DNA of 10,264 nt from Micrococcales bacterium. Its GTDB lineage: Bacteria > Actinomycetota > Actinomycetes > S36-B12. The position numbers and the translations under genes are program-made. This document shows positions 1 to 6,543 of this stretch, piece by piece (positions within the stretch are counted from its first letter, which is position 1; each line of letters starts with the position of its first letter). The notes under the pieces are model-generated. The model was not told where the DNA came from. It ran no database searches and worked only from the letters and a program-made list of their open reading frames with translations. The DNA lies in assembly GCA_002728915.1 (NCBI GenBank), contig PBWE01000043.1, positions 1 through 10,264 on the forward strand. The letters run 5' to 3'.

Positions 1-1
1 C

Positions 2-637
2 ATCTTGTCGTGGGTTGCGGCCGGCGGCGTCTGGGCCGTCGCATGCCTGCGTGGAGGCGGTGACGAGGGTGAGCAATGGCATCGCGACGGCATGCTCGAC
101 AAAAAGCAGAACGTTTTCGACGACTTTCACGCAGCAGCGCGGTACCTGAGCGCCGAAGGGTGGACGACCCCTCAGCAACTAGGTATCTACGGGGGTTCCA
201 ACGGCGGTCTGCTCGTCGGTGCCGCCCTGACGCAGGAACCGGAGCTGTTCAACGCCGTCGTGTGTGTCGCCCCCTTGTTGGACATGATCCGCTACACGAC
301 TAGCGAACTCGGCCCGACGTGGACGGTCGAGTACGGAGACCCCGAAGACCCCGAACAATTCGGTTGGTTGCATGCCTATTCGCCCTACCACCGCGTAGTC
401 GACGGCACCGACTATCCGGCCACGATGTTCGCCGTGTTCGATAACGACACTCGCACCGATCCCATGCACGGCCGCAAAATGTGTGCGGCGGTGCAGAGCG
501 CCACATCCGGATCACGACCGATTCTGTTGCGCTCGGAGGGCAACGTCGGCCATGGTGCGCGCAAACTCGATGCGGCGGTGGAAGAAACGGCAGACACGCT
601 GGCATTTCTCGCCCACTGGACAGGCATGGAAGGCTAG
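2..637 (+). CDS. Prolyl oligopeptidase family serine peptidase (S9), C-terminal part, truncated by window edge
   Basis: This is the 3' part of a gene that begins before the window. About 211 codons of the alpha/beta-hydrolase peptidase domain are present; the beta-propeller and the N-terminus are missing. All three catalytic positions can be read. The nucleophile Ser lies in GGSNGG (codon 197-199). The Asp lies in DNDTR (codon 446-448), which matches the D-x-R pattern ahead of a P-x-H motif in the S9 family. The His lies in VGHGARK (codon 551-553). The segment GGGDEGEQWHRDGM is also typical of the family. Members cleave short peptides after proline or basic residues, usually in the cytoplasm; which subfamily applies cannot be settled without the propeller. 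The TTG at position 5 is an internal Leu codon, not a start. The stop lies 36 nt before the mscS-like gene on the same strand, so the two may be cotranscribed. Confidence 0.9.
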   Translation: MLSWVAAGGVWAVACLRGGGDEGEQWHRDGMLDKKQNVFDDFHAAARYLSAEGWTTPQQLGIYGGSNGGLLVGAALTQEPELFNAVVCVAPLLDMIRYTTSELGPTWTVEYGDPEDPEQFGWLHAYSPYHRVVDGTDYPATMFAVFDNDTRTDPMHGRKMCAAVQSATSGSRPILLRSEGNVGHGARKLDAAVEETADTLAFLAHWTGMEG

Positions 638-660
638 GGCCCGACAACCATTCAGGCCGC

Positions 661-668
661 AGGTGGGG
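661..668 (+). promoter_or_regulatory. Ribosome binding site of the MscS-type channel gene
   Basis: AGGTGGGG lies 5 nt before the ATG at 674. It is a good Shine-Dalgarno match and supports that ATG as the start. Confidence 0.7.
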
Positions 669-673
669 ACGAC

Positions 674-1696
674 ATGAGCGATATTCAGGAGTTGATCGAG
701 GACATCTTCTCAGCTGGTCTGACCGGGGCGGCCCTTCGGATCGTGATCATCCTCGTCATGGCGTTTGTCGCGCAATGGATCGGTGGCCGCGCCATTCGTC
801 GATCTGTTCTTGCCGTCGCCAGCCGCGCGCCAAAAAGGCGCGCGGGTCAGTTGCGTGGCGCGGACGATGATGAACTCGCGACCACACTCATGGAGGACCG
901 ACAGGGCCAACGGGCTCACGCGCTCGGGTCACTGGCGAAGAACGCCCTGACCATCACCATCTGGGTGATCGCCGTGATGATGATTCTGAGCACGCTCGGC
1001 GTGAACATCGCTCCCCTCATCGCCAGCGGCGCCGTCATCTCCGCCGTCCTCGGCTTCGGAGCCCAGACCTACATCGCGGACTACCTGAACGGCATCTCGA
1101 TGATCTTTGAGGATCAGATGGGAATCGGAGACACGGTGGAACTCGGCGGAATCGTGCTCGGGGAGGTGGAAGAGACCGCCCTGCGGTACACGCGTATTCG
1201 CGACTTTATGGGGGTGGTCTGGTACATCCGCAACGGCCAGATCCAATCGGTGGCGAACCAGTCGCAAGGGTGGACCTACTCACTCATCGAGATTCCCGTT
1301 CCCTACGACGAGGACCTGACGAAGGTGCAACAGGTCGTGGATGCTGTCGGTAAGGACATGGGTGAGGATCCCCAATACAACGGCGTCTTGCTGGGCGCTC
1401 CCTACTACTCCAACGTCACCGAACTCACCGCCACATCCGTCGTGGTTCGGGTTAACACCAAGATCGTCCCGAACGGCAACCAGTGGTACGCAGGTCGGGT
1501 CATCCGACAACGCATGAAGGAGGGGCTGGACGCAGCCGGTATCCGGATTCCGTACGACGCCATTCAAGTCCGCACTTTCCAAGCCGGAGTGCAAGAAGTT
1601 CCCCCCAAGCCCCCGGGCGATTCCAGTCGCTCGACTCCACAAGCGACCGGAGAACAGCGCAACGCCGGTGACAACCCTGGGGCGGCTCGCCCCTGA
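674..1696 (+). CDS. MscS-family small-conductance mechanosensitive ion channel
   Basis: The 340-residue membrane protein should open under membrane tension and release solutes during hypo-osmotic shock. I read three hydrophobic segments: about residues 21-39 (TM1), 89-110 (TM2) and 112-135 (TM3, the pore helix, rich in Gly/Ala and ending in GAQTYIADYLNGI). The canonical MscS beta domain follows, with FEDQMGIGDTVEL at about 145-157, the VEETALRYTRIRD strand-turn and the IRNGQI motif. The alpha/beta vestibule domain runs to about residue 303. A Pro/Ser/Gly-rich, probably disordered tail fills 305-340. TM1 and TM2 are joined by a charged loop of about 48 residues. The family assignment is firm; whether it is mainly an osmotic valve or an amino-acid exporter, as some actinobacterial MscS proteins are, cannot be read from sequence. 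The gene sits 36 nt after the peptidase and 36 nt before the next gene. Confidence 0.93.
   Translation: MSDIQELIEDIFSAGLTGAALRIVIILVMAFVAQWIGGRAIRRSVLAVASRAPKRRAGQLRGADDDELATTLMEDRQGQRAHALGSLAKNALTITIWVIAVMMILSTLGVNIAPLIASGAVISAVLGFGAQTYIADYLNGISMIFEDQMGIGDTVELGGIVLGEVEETALRYTRIRDFMGVVWYIRNGQIQSVANQSQGWTYSLIEIPVPYDEDLTKVQQVVDAVGKDMGEDPQYNGVLLGAPYYSNVTELTATSVVVRVNTKIVPNGNQWYAGRVIRQRMKEGLDAAGIRIPYDAIQVRTFQAGVQEVPPKPPGDSSRSTPQATGEQRNAGDNPGAARP
823..845. repeat. Perfect 9-bp all-G/C inverted repeat with A5 loop inside the channel gene
   Basis: CCGCGCGCC (823-831) and GGCGCGCGG (837-845) are exact reverse complements separated by AAAAA. They lie in the codons for the basic linker between TM1 and TM2 (around Arg-Ala-Pro-Lys-Arg-Arg). 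The stem could form in RNA or in single-stranded DNA. It may simply reflect Arg/Ala codon choice in a high-GC gene. Confidence 0.6.
1679..1693. repeat. Short GC-rich hairpin ending at the channel stop codon
   Basis: GGGGCG-GCT-CGCCCC forms a 6-bp all-G/C stem with a 3-nt loop directly before the TGA at 1694-1696. No T-run follows, so it is not a classical intrinsic terminator. It could pause or partly terminate transcription, or have no role. Confidence 0.35.
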
Positions 1697-1732
1697 TTCG
1701 CGTCCCTGCACGATTGCCGGGAAACTACTCCC

Positions 1733-3247
1733 ATGACGTTGCGATGCTTGGTCACCGGCGCCACCGGGTACGTGGGTGGACGGCTCGTGCGTGAGCTCGT
1801 CGGGCGCGGGCACAGTGTGCGCGTTCTGGTGCGAAGCCCGGAGAAAATGCGTGACTTCCCATGGGCGGATCAGATCGAGGTCATCGCCGGAGACGCGAAC
1901 GACAGCGACGACCTCACCCGCGCGATGGAGAACATTGACGTCGCGTACTACTTGATGCACTCGCTGCAGGAGGGATCGAACCTCGAAGAGGCAGAAACCC
2001 AGATGGCGCGCACGTTCGCCGCGGCCGCGGGTGAGAGTTCTCTTCGCCGGATCGTCTACCTCGGTGGACTGGCGCCGGACGTCCCCGAACGTGACATGTC
2101 CCCGCACATGCGCTCGCGCGTTCGGGTGGGCCAGATTCTGCGCGCATCGGGGGTCCCCACCGCGGAGTTTCGTGCCGCAGTCATTATTGGTTCGGGATCA
2201 GCGTCCTTCGAGATGCTGCGCTATCTCACCGAACGCCTACCCGCCATGATCACGCCCCGGTGGGTTCGCACGAAGACGCAACCGATCGCCGTACGCGACG
2301 TTCTTCGCTATCTCGTGATGGCCGCCGACCTACCACCGAGCGTCAACCGCGAGTTCGATATCGGTGGGCCGGATGTCCTGACGTACGAGCAGATGATGCA
2401 TCGGTACGCGGCCGTCGCCGGCCTGCGCAAACGCATCATCCTGCCGATCAACATGCTCAGCCCCCAGCTGTCCAGCCACTGGGTGGGACTGGTCACTCCG
2501 GTTCCGCGCTCCATCGCTCGACCCCTGGTTCGCTCACTCAAGCACCCGGCCATCTGCCGCAACCACGACATCGCAGAATTCATTCCCGATCCGCCCGACG
2601 GTCTGATCAACTTCGATCGCGCCGTCGAGCTGGCCCTCACTCGCATCCGCGAAGCCAACGTGGCCACCCGGTGGACGGGGGCCTCAACGCCTGGCGCTCC
2701 AAGCGAGCCGCTTCCCGGTGACCCCCAATGGGCCGGCGGGTCGCTGCACACGGACGTCCGCGAGGTCCCTACCCAGGCATCCCCCGAGGATCTATGGGCG
2801 GCCGTCGAGTGCATTGGCGGCCACAACGGCTGGTATTCGTCGAACATTCTTTGGGAGGCACGCGGGTTGATCGACCGAGCCGTCGGTGGCGTCGGCCTTC
2901 GGCGCGGACGCCGAGACCCCAAGAAATTGATGGTCGGAGAGGCGGTGGACTTCTGGCGCGTTGAAGAGCGGCTACCTCCGCGTCTGCTGCGGCTTCGCGC
3001 GGAGATGAAGATGCCCGGACGGGCCTGGCTGGAGTTCTCGGTCCACCCGGACGGCGCTGGTGGCTCCGTCCTCAAACAAAGAGCGGTGTATTGGCCGCGT
3101 GGTATCGCCGGTCACGCGTACTGGTGGTCGGTGGCGCCCTTCCACGCATTCGTGTTCCCACCAATGGCCCGTCACATCGTGGAGCGCGCCGAGTCGATGA
3201 GCCACTCGCCATCACTCGAGCACGCATCCGACACAATCGAGGCGTGA
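1733..3247 (+). CDS. Two-domain protein: atypical SDR (NAD(P)-binding Rossmann) fused to DUF2867
   Basis: The protein has 504 residues. The N-terminal half (about 1-290) is an atypical short-chain dehydrogenase/epimerase-like Rossmann fold. It opens with LVTGATGYVGG, where the dinucleotide-binding Gly pattern GxxGxxG falls at 9, 12 and 15. A basic stretch VRSPEKM after the second strand suggests NADP preference. The AYYLMHS and RIVYLGGLAP strands are typical of NmrA/YbjT-like proteins. A low-complexity linker (about 305-335) leads to a DUF2867-type domain (about 336-490; WYSSNILWEARG, GEAVDFWRVEE, PGRAWLEF, YWPRGIAGHAYWWSVAPFHAF). The same domain pair occurs in E. coli YbjT. No substrate is known, and I assign no reaction. 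The ribosome binding site is weak (GGGAAA, 1720-1725). The stop codon shares 4 nt (GTGA, 3244-3247) with the glbO start, so the two are probably translationally coupled. Confidence 0.88.
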   Translation: MTLRCLVTGATGYVGGRLVRELVGRGHSVRVLVRSPEKMRDFPWADQIEVIAGDANDSDDLTRAMENIDVAYYLMHSLQEGSNLEEAETQMARTFAAAAGESSLRRIVYLGGLAPDVPERDMSPHMRSRVRVGQILRASGVPTAEFRAAVIIGSGSASFEMLRYLTERLPAMITPRWVRTKTQPIAVRDVLRYLVMAADLPPSVNREFDIGGPDVLTYEQMMHRYAAVAGLRKRIILPINMLSPQLSSHWVGLVTPVPRSIARPLVRSLKHPAICRNHDIAEFIPDPPDGLINFDRAVELALTRIREANVATRWTGASTPGAPSEPLPGDPQWAGGSLHTDVREVPTQASPEDLWAAVECIGGHNGWYSSNILWEARGLIDRAVGGVGLRRGRRDPKKLMVGEAVDFWRVEERLPPRLLRLRAEMKMPGRAWLEFSVHPDGAGGSVLKQRAVYWPRGIAGHAYWWSVAPFHAFVFPPMARHIVERAESMSHSPSLEHASDTIEA

Positions 3248-3675
3248 ACGCACCCGTCGAGCCGACCCCGTACGAAATGTTCGGTGGACAGGACTTCTTT
3301 ACGCGCCTGGTGGCCGCCTTCTACTCGCGCGTGGCCAACGATGACGTTCTTCGCCCGATGTATCCGCCCGGCTCCCTCGATGCCGCCGAATGGCGCCTTC
3401 GGTCGTTCCTCGAGCAGTACTGGGGTGGCCCGACCGACTACAGCGATCAACGAGGTCACCCCCGCCTGCGCATGCGCCACGCGGGGTTCTCCATCGACTC
3501 CACGGCTCGGGATCGGTGGCTCACCCATATGCGAGCGGCCGTGGACGAGCAAGAGCTTCCCCCTGATCAGGAGCGAATCTTGTGGCAATATCTGCAAGGG
3601 GCCGCGTTCGCCATGCAGAATGTGGCCGACGAGCCCCCCGCCGGTGATGTGTTCACCGCGCACCCCACGACCTGA
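3244..3675 (+). CDS. glbO: Group II truncated haemoglobin (TrHbO / GlbO)
   Basis: The 143-residue haem protein has the 2-on-2 globin fold. From memory, its landmark residues align with M. tuberculosis GlbO with a constant +4 offset: Tyr B10 at 27 (AFYSRV), Tyr CD1 at 40 (PMYPPGSL), proximal His F8 at 79 (RMRHAGF) and Trp G8 at 92 (RDRWLTHM). The run from FLEQYWGGP to the QRGHPRLRMRHA block is near-diagnostic of TrHbO. This family binds O2 tightly and is implicated in O2/NO and peroxide chemistry near the membrane. I chose the GTG at 3244 because it overlaps the upstream stop as GTGA and gives the normal family length; the open frame upstream overlaps the previous gene and is not expected to be translated. 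A GAGG lies only 1 nt before the GTG, so initiation probably relies on coupling. The C-terminus extends about a dozen residues beyond the globin helices. Confidence 0.95.
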   Translation: MNAPVEPTPYEMFGGQDFFTRLVAAFYSRVANDDVLRPMYPPGSLDAAEWRLRSFLEQYWGGPTDYSDQRGHPRLRMRHAGFSIDSTARDRWLTHMRAAVDEQELPPDQERILWQYLQGAAFAMQNVADEPPAGDVFTAHPTT

Positions 3676-3704
3676 CGCGACCCACCACCTGACCCCCCAA
3701 CCCC

Positions 3705-3709
3705 GGAGA
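3705..3709 (+). promoter_or_regulatory. Ribosome binding site that fixes the alpha-glucosidase start
   Basis: GGAGA lies 6 nt before ATGATG at 3716. The frame stays open upstream to 3284, but that extension overlaps glbO completely and encodes no family sequence. The site supports the start at 3716 (or the adjacent ATG at 3719). Confidence 0.7.
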
Positions 3710-3715
3710 AATCCC

Positions 3716-5434
3716 ATGATGACGCGCCAGGATGTATGCGCTTACAGGCGTGATCGTGAGTGGTGGCAGGACGCGGTCGTGTACCAGGTCTACCCCCGCA
3801 GTTTCGCCGACTCCACCGGTGACGGCATCGGCGATCTACCGGGGATTCTCGATCGGCTGGACTACCTGGTCGACCTCGGCATCGACGCCTTGTGGATTTC
3901 ACCCTTCTACACATCGCCACTGCGGGATGGCGGCTACGACGTCGCCGACTACCGCGATGTCGATGAGCGTCTCGGCACTCTGGCCGACATCGATCGATTG
4001 ATCGCCGCCTGTCACGAACGCGAATTGCGCATCATCATGGACATCGTTCCCAACCACACCAGCAGCGATCACCGCTGGTGGCGCGAGGTGCTGACGAGCG
4101 AGCCCGGCTCCCCCGCGTGGGCCCGCTACATGATTCGCCCCGGACGCGGGGAGTCGGCCAACGAGCCGCCGAGCAACTGGCGCAGCGTCTTTCACGGCCC
4201 CGGATGGTCGCGTTTGATTCTTGATGATGGGACAACTACGGACTACTGGTACCTGCACCTGTTCGACAGCACTCAGCCCGACCTGGACTGGTCGAATCCG
4301 GAGGTTCGCTCCGAGTTTCGCGACATCTTGCGCTTCTGGCTCGATCGGGGCATCGATGGTTTTCGCATCGATGTCGCCCATGGCCTAGTCAAGGACCCGG
4401 ACCTGCCAGATATGGACTACGGCTCCATCGCCGAGACGGACATCCTCGGCGTCGCGTCCGCCGTCACCCCTTTCTGGGATCAAGACGGTGTGCATGACAT
4501 CTGGCGTGAGTGGCGAGTGGTGGCTGACTCGTACAACCCCCCGCGGATCTTGTGCGGCGAGGCGTGGGCGCCAACACCAGAGCGACTGGCTCGCTATCAG
4601 CGACCCGATGAGTTACACACGTCATTCAGTTTCGACTACCTCGAGGCCGGATGGGACTACACGCGCATGCGAGAGTCCATCGATGCGACCGTTGCCAATC
4701 ACGCCAAAGTAGGTGCCCCACCGACGTGGGTGCTCAGCAATCACGACGTTATTCGGCATGCGACCCGATTTGGACCGACCGAAGACGCATCTCCGGTCAC
4801 CAAGCCGACGGTCGTCGATGACAAGCGCGGACGACGCCGAGCACTGGCCGCCACCATGTTTCTTCTCGGGCTGCCTGGCTCGGCGTACCTCTACCAGGGT
4901 GAGGAACTCGGGCTGCCGGAGGTTTTCGATCTTCCCGACGACGCTCGCCAAGATCCTGTGTGGTTTCGGAGCAAGGGGACCGACACCGGTCGTGACGGAT
5001 GTCGTGTTCCCCTGCCGTGGAAGGCGAATGAGCCGAGTTACGGCTTTAGCCCTCAGGGGCGGTCGTGGCTTCCCCAGCCGGATGTGTGGCGGGACTTCGC
5101 TGTTGATCAGCAACAAGACGATGATGCTTCGCCGCTTGCGCTCTACCGACGAGCCTTAGCGCAGCGGCGTATCGAACCTGCTCTCGGACAAGGCCCGATG
5201 GAGTGGATTGACGGAGCACCCGAGGGCGTTCTCGCCATGCGACGTTTCACCGCCGAGCCTGGGCACCCGTCTCTCGCCATCGTCATCAACATGACAGAAG
5301 CGACGGCTCATCTGCCGTCGAGCTGGGGTGCCGACGTCGTCCTGGCGTCCGACCCGGACATTGCGACTGTGAGTGAAGTTGAGTCGTCGCACCTGGTGAT
5401 GGGGCCCGAGACGGCCGTGTGGATTCGTCGCTGA
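3716..5434 (+). CDS. aglA: GH13 family alpha-glucosidase (AglA / oligo-1,6-glucosidase type)
   Basis: The 572-residue glycoside hydrolase should cleave terminal alpha-linked glucose from maltose, isomaltose or related oligosaccharides. There is no signal peptide, so it is cytoplasmic. All four GH13 signature regions are present: DIVPNH at 109-114, GFRIDV with nucleophile Asp219, LCGEAW with acid/base Glu282, and SNHD with the transition-state Asp344. The opening WWQDAVVYQVYPRSF and the calcium-site-like DSTGDGIGDL (32-41) are typical of the oligo-1,6-glucosidase/trehalose synthase branch, as is YQGEELGL. The TIM barrel ends near residue 480 and a small beta domain follows. Val220 after the nucleophile matches alpha-1,6 specificity in the Bacillus paradigm, but actinobacterial maltose-type enzymes also carry it, so linkage preference is open. 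The gene lies 40 nt after glbO, an adjacency also found in M. tuberculosis (glbO-aglA), and ends 9 nt from the convergent neighbour. Confidence 0.93.
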   Translation: MMTRQDVCAYRRDREWWQDAVVYQVYPRSFADSTGDGIGDLPGILDRLDYLVDLGIDALWISPFYTSPLRDGGYDVADYRDVDERLGTLADIDRLIAACHERELRIIMDIVPNHTSSDHRWWREVLTSEPGSPAWARYMIRPGRGESANEPPSNWRSVFHGPGWSRLILDDGTTTDYWYLHLFDSTQPDLDWSNPEVRSEFRDILRFWLDRGIDGFRIDVAHGLVKDPDLPDMDYGSIAETDILGVASAVTPFWDQDGVHDIWREWRVVADSYNPPRILCGEAWAPTPERLARYQRPDELHTSFSFDYLEAGWDYTRMRESIDATVANHAKVGAPPTWVLSNHDVIRHATRFGPTEDASPVTKPTVVDDKRGRRRALAATMFLLGLPGSAYLYQGEELGLPEVFDLPDDARQDPVWFRSKGTDTGRDGCRVPLPWKANEPSYGFSPQGRSWLPQPDVWRDFAVDQQQDDDASPLALYRRALAQRRIEPALGQGPMEWIDGAPEGVLAMRRFTAEPGHPSLAIVINMTEATAHLPSSWGADVVLASDPDIATVSEVESSHLVMGPETAVWIRR

Positions 5435-5438
5435 GGTC

Positions 5439-5477
5439 TGTAGTCAGCCTACAACGCGAAGCCCGAGACGGGCTTCG
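5439..5477. terminator. Hairpin pair at the convergent gene junction, possible bidirectional terminator
   Basis: Two inverted repeats follow the alpha-glucosidase stop. The first is TGTAG-TCAGC-CTACA (5439-5453). The second is CGAAGCCCG-AGA-CGGGCTTCG (5457-5477), a perfect 9-bp stem with a 3-nt loop. The stronger one lies inside the last codons of the opposing gene (GIEARLGLR). There is no T-tract on either strand, so this would be a U-less actinobacterial-type terminator at best. Confidence 0.5.
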
Positions 5478-6130
5478 ATACCGGCGGTGTACGAGAAGAC
5501 TTGACCGCGTGGCGTCGACAGGCGCTTCCACGGGCCGCAGGTTGCGGCGGTTACCCGCAACGGTTCATCGGTCATGAGCCGCAATCGTCTCGCGGCGTGC
5601 AGCACGCGCATCGGCAGGCCTGCCCACGCAGCACGCGACCAGATCTCCTCCGCGACAGGAGCGACCTGGTCTTCGGGCATTCCCTTCGTTCGCTCGCGGA
5701 ACTCCTCGATCGCTTCGCGGATCTGGGGAGTGATGTCACTGGAGACTCCGTGGATGGGCATCTGCCATCCGTCGGCAGGCGGAAGGCTCGCCAGCGTCAA
5801 ACCGTGACCGACCGAGGCGGTCAACTGCGGGAGTGACGCCGTATCGAAACGCACCGGCTGCTTCGCGGCGACGGCATCACTCACGCCGCGAACGAACGTC
5901 GCCAGCGAGGTTGTGACGTCGTCGCCGATAGCGTCCTCGTCCACCTGTGCCGGCACCGCAAGCGCGACCATCACGTCCATAGGAAGAACGGCGTAAATAG
6001 CGAGCGCGGAGTCTGCGACGATGACGCGCGCGGTCATTCCGGAGTCCCACTCCGTGAGTCGAGTGCCCACCAGGGACAGGACCCGAGCTTCTCGCTCGTT
6101 CAGCAGGATGGCATGCGTCGTGGTCTCCAC
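5444..6130 (-). CDS. Conserved hypothetical protein (Rv2474c-like by position)
   Basis: The protein has 228 residues and I do not recognise a named domain. It has no signal peptide and no clear membrane helix. Residues 35-55 (ARVIVADSALAIYAVLPMDV) are hydrophobic but look like buried beta strands. An acidic middle section (about 60-75) is followed by a helical stretch rich in charged residues (QIREAIEEFRERTKGMPEDQ) and an Arg-rich segment (HAARRLRLM). The C-terminus is a likely beta hairpin (VFSYTAGIEARLGLRVVG). The start is GTG at 6130, chosen because AGGGAGG lies 4 nt upstream. It follows the thioesterase gene by 14 nt in what looks like one operon. In M. tuberculosis the corresponding slot beside the Rv2475c thioesterase holds Rv2474c, also of unknown function; I infer orthology from position only. 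Confidence 0.8.
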   Translation of the reverse strand: METTTHAILLNEREARVLSLVGTRLTEWDSGMTARVIVADSALAIYAVLPMDVMVALAVPAQVDEDAIGDDVTTSLATFVRGVSDAVAAKQPVRFDTASLPQLTASVGHGLTLASLPPADGWQMPIHGVSSDITPQIREAIEEFRERTKGMPEDQVAPVAEEIWSRAAWAGLPMRVLHAARRLRLMTDEPLRVTAATCGPWKRLSTPRGQVFSYTAGIEARLGLRVVG

Positions 6131-6134
6131 GGGG

Positions 6135-6141
6135 CCTCCCT
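6135..6141 (-). promoter_or_regulatory. Ribosome binding site of the hypothetical gene
   Basis: On the - strand this reads AGGGAGG, 4 nt before the GTG at 6130. It decides that non-ATG start. Confidence 0.7.
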
Positions 6142-6144
6142 GGG

Positions 6145-6543
6145 TCAGTTTTCGAGGTGCTCCTCGACGAGCAGCCGGAATTCGGGTGGAATCGGACGGG
6201 AAGAACTTGACACTTTATCGAAACACACCATGACGGATTTCGCATCCGCAGCCAGCTGCCCCTCGTCGATCAACTGCGTCTCCATGGTGAACGAGGAGGT
6301 GCCGATGTGGGAGAACCACGTTCGCGTCATGAGGGGCTCTATCGAGAACCGGATGGGGCGCAGATAGTTGATTTCCTGACGGACCACCACTTGCCCTACC
6401 ACCCCTCGGTCGTACATTCCGAGGGCGCGATAGACGCGCACGCGTGCTTCCATCACGTAGTCCAGGAAGGTCGCATTGCTTACGTGATCGTAGGGATCTA
6501 GGTCCTTAAAGCGCTTCGCGACTTCGATGTCGAAAACGGTCAT
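6145..6543 (-). CDS. Acyl-CoA thioesterase, hot-dog fold (4HBT-like, Rv2475c-type)
   Basis: The 132-residue single hot-dog domain is the usual size for YbgC/FadM/4HBT-like enzymes, which hydrolyse acyl-CoA thioesters in the cytoplasm. The motif RFKDLDPYDHVSN at residues 11-23 matches the family active-site loop; Asp16 corresponds to the catalytic Asp17 of the Pseudomonas 4-hydroxybenzoyl-CoA thioesterase. FLDYVMEARVRVYRALG forms the central helix, and YLRPIRF...TWFSHIGTSSFTMETQL the beta sheet. The substrate is unknown. I chose the ATG at 6543 because it overlaps the ettA stop by one nucleotide (TGATG) and begins at the conserved fold. An open extension to 6657 runs inside ettA and has no family sequence. 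No Shine-Dalgarno is visible before the ATG, so translation probably depends on ribosomes terminating on ettA. Confidence 0.9.
   Translation of the reverse strand: MTVFDIEVAKRFKDLDPYDHVSNATFLDYVMEARVRVYRALGMYDRGVVGQVVVRQEINYLRPIRFSIEPLMTRTWFSHIGTSSFTMETQLIDEGQLAADAKSVMVCFDKVSSSSRPIPPEFRLLVEEHLEN

Noticed and set aside
1280..3075. Long - strand frames of 275 and 255 codons opposite the channel and SDR genes
   Set aside because: Low-complexity Arg/Ser/Pro composition and full overlap with recognised genes on the + strand. They are codon-bias shadows.
3284..3715. N-terminal extension of the alpha-glucosidase frame (144 codons)
   Set aside because: It overlaps glbO in another frame, has no GH13 sequence, and the start at 3716 has a proper ribosome binding site.
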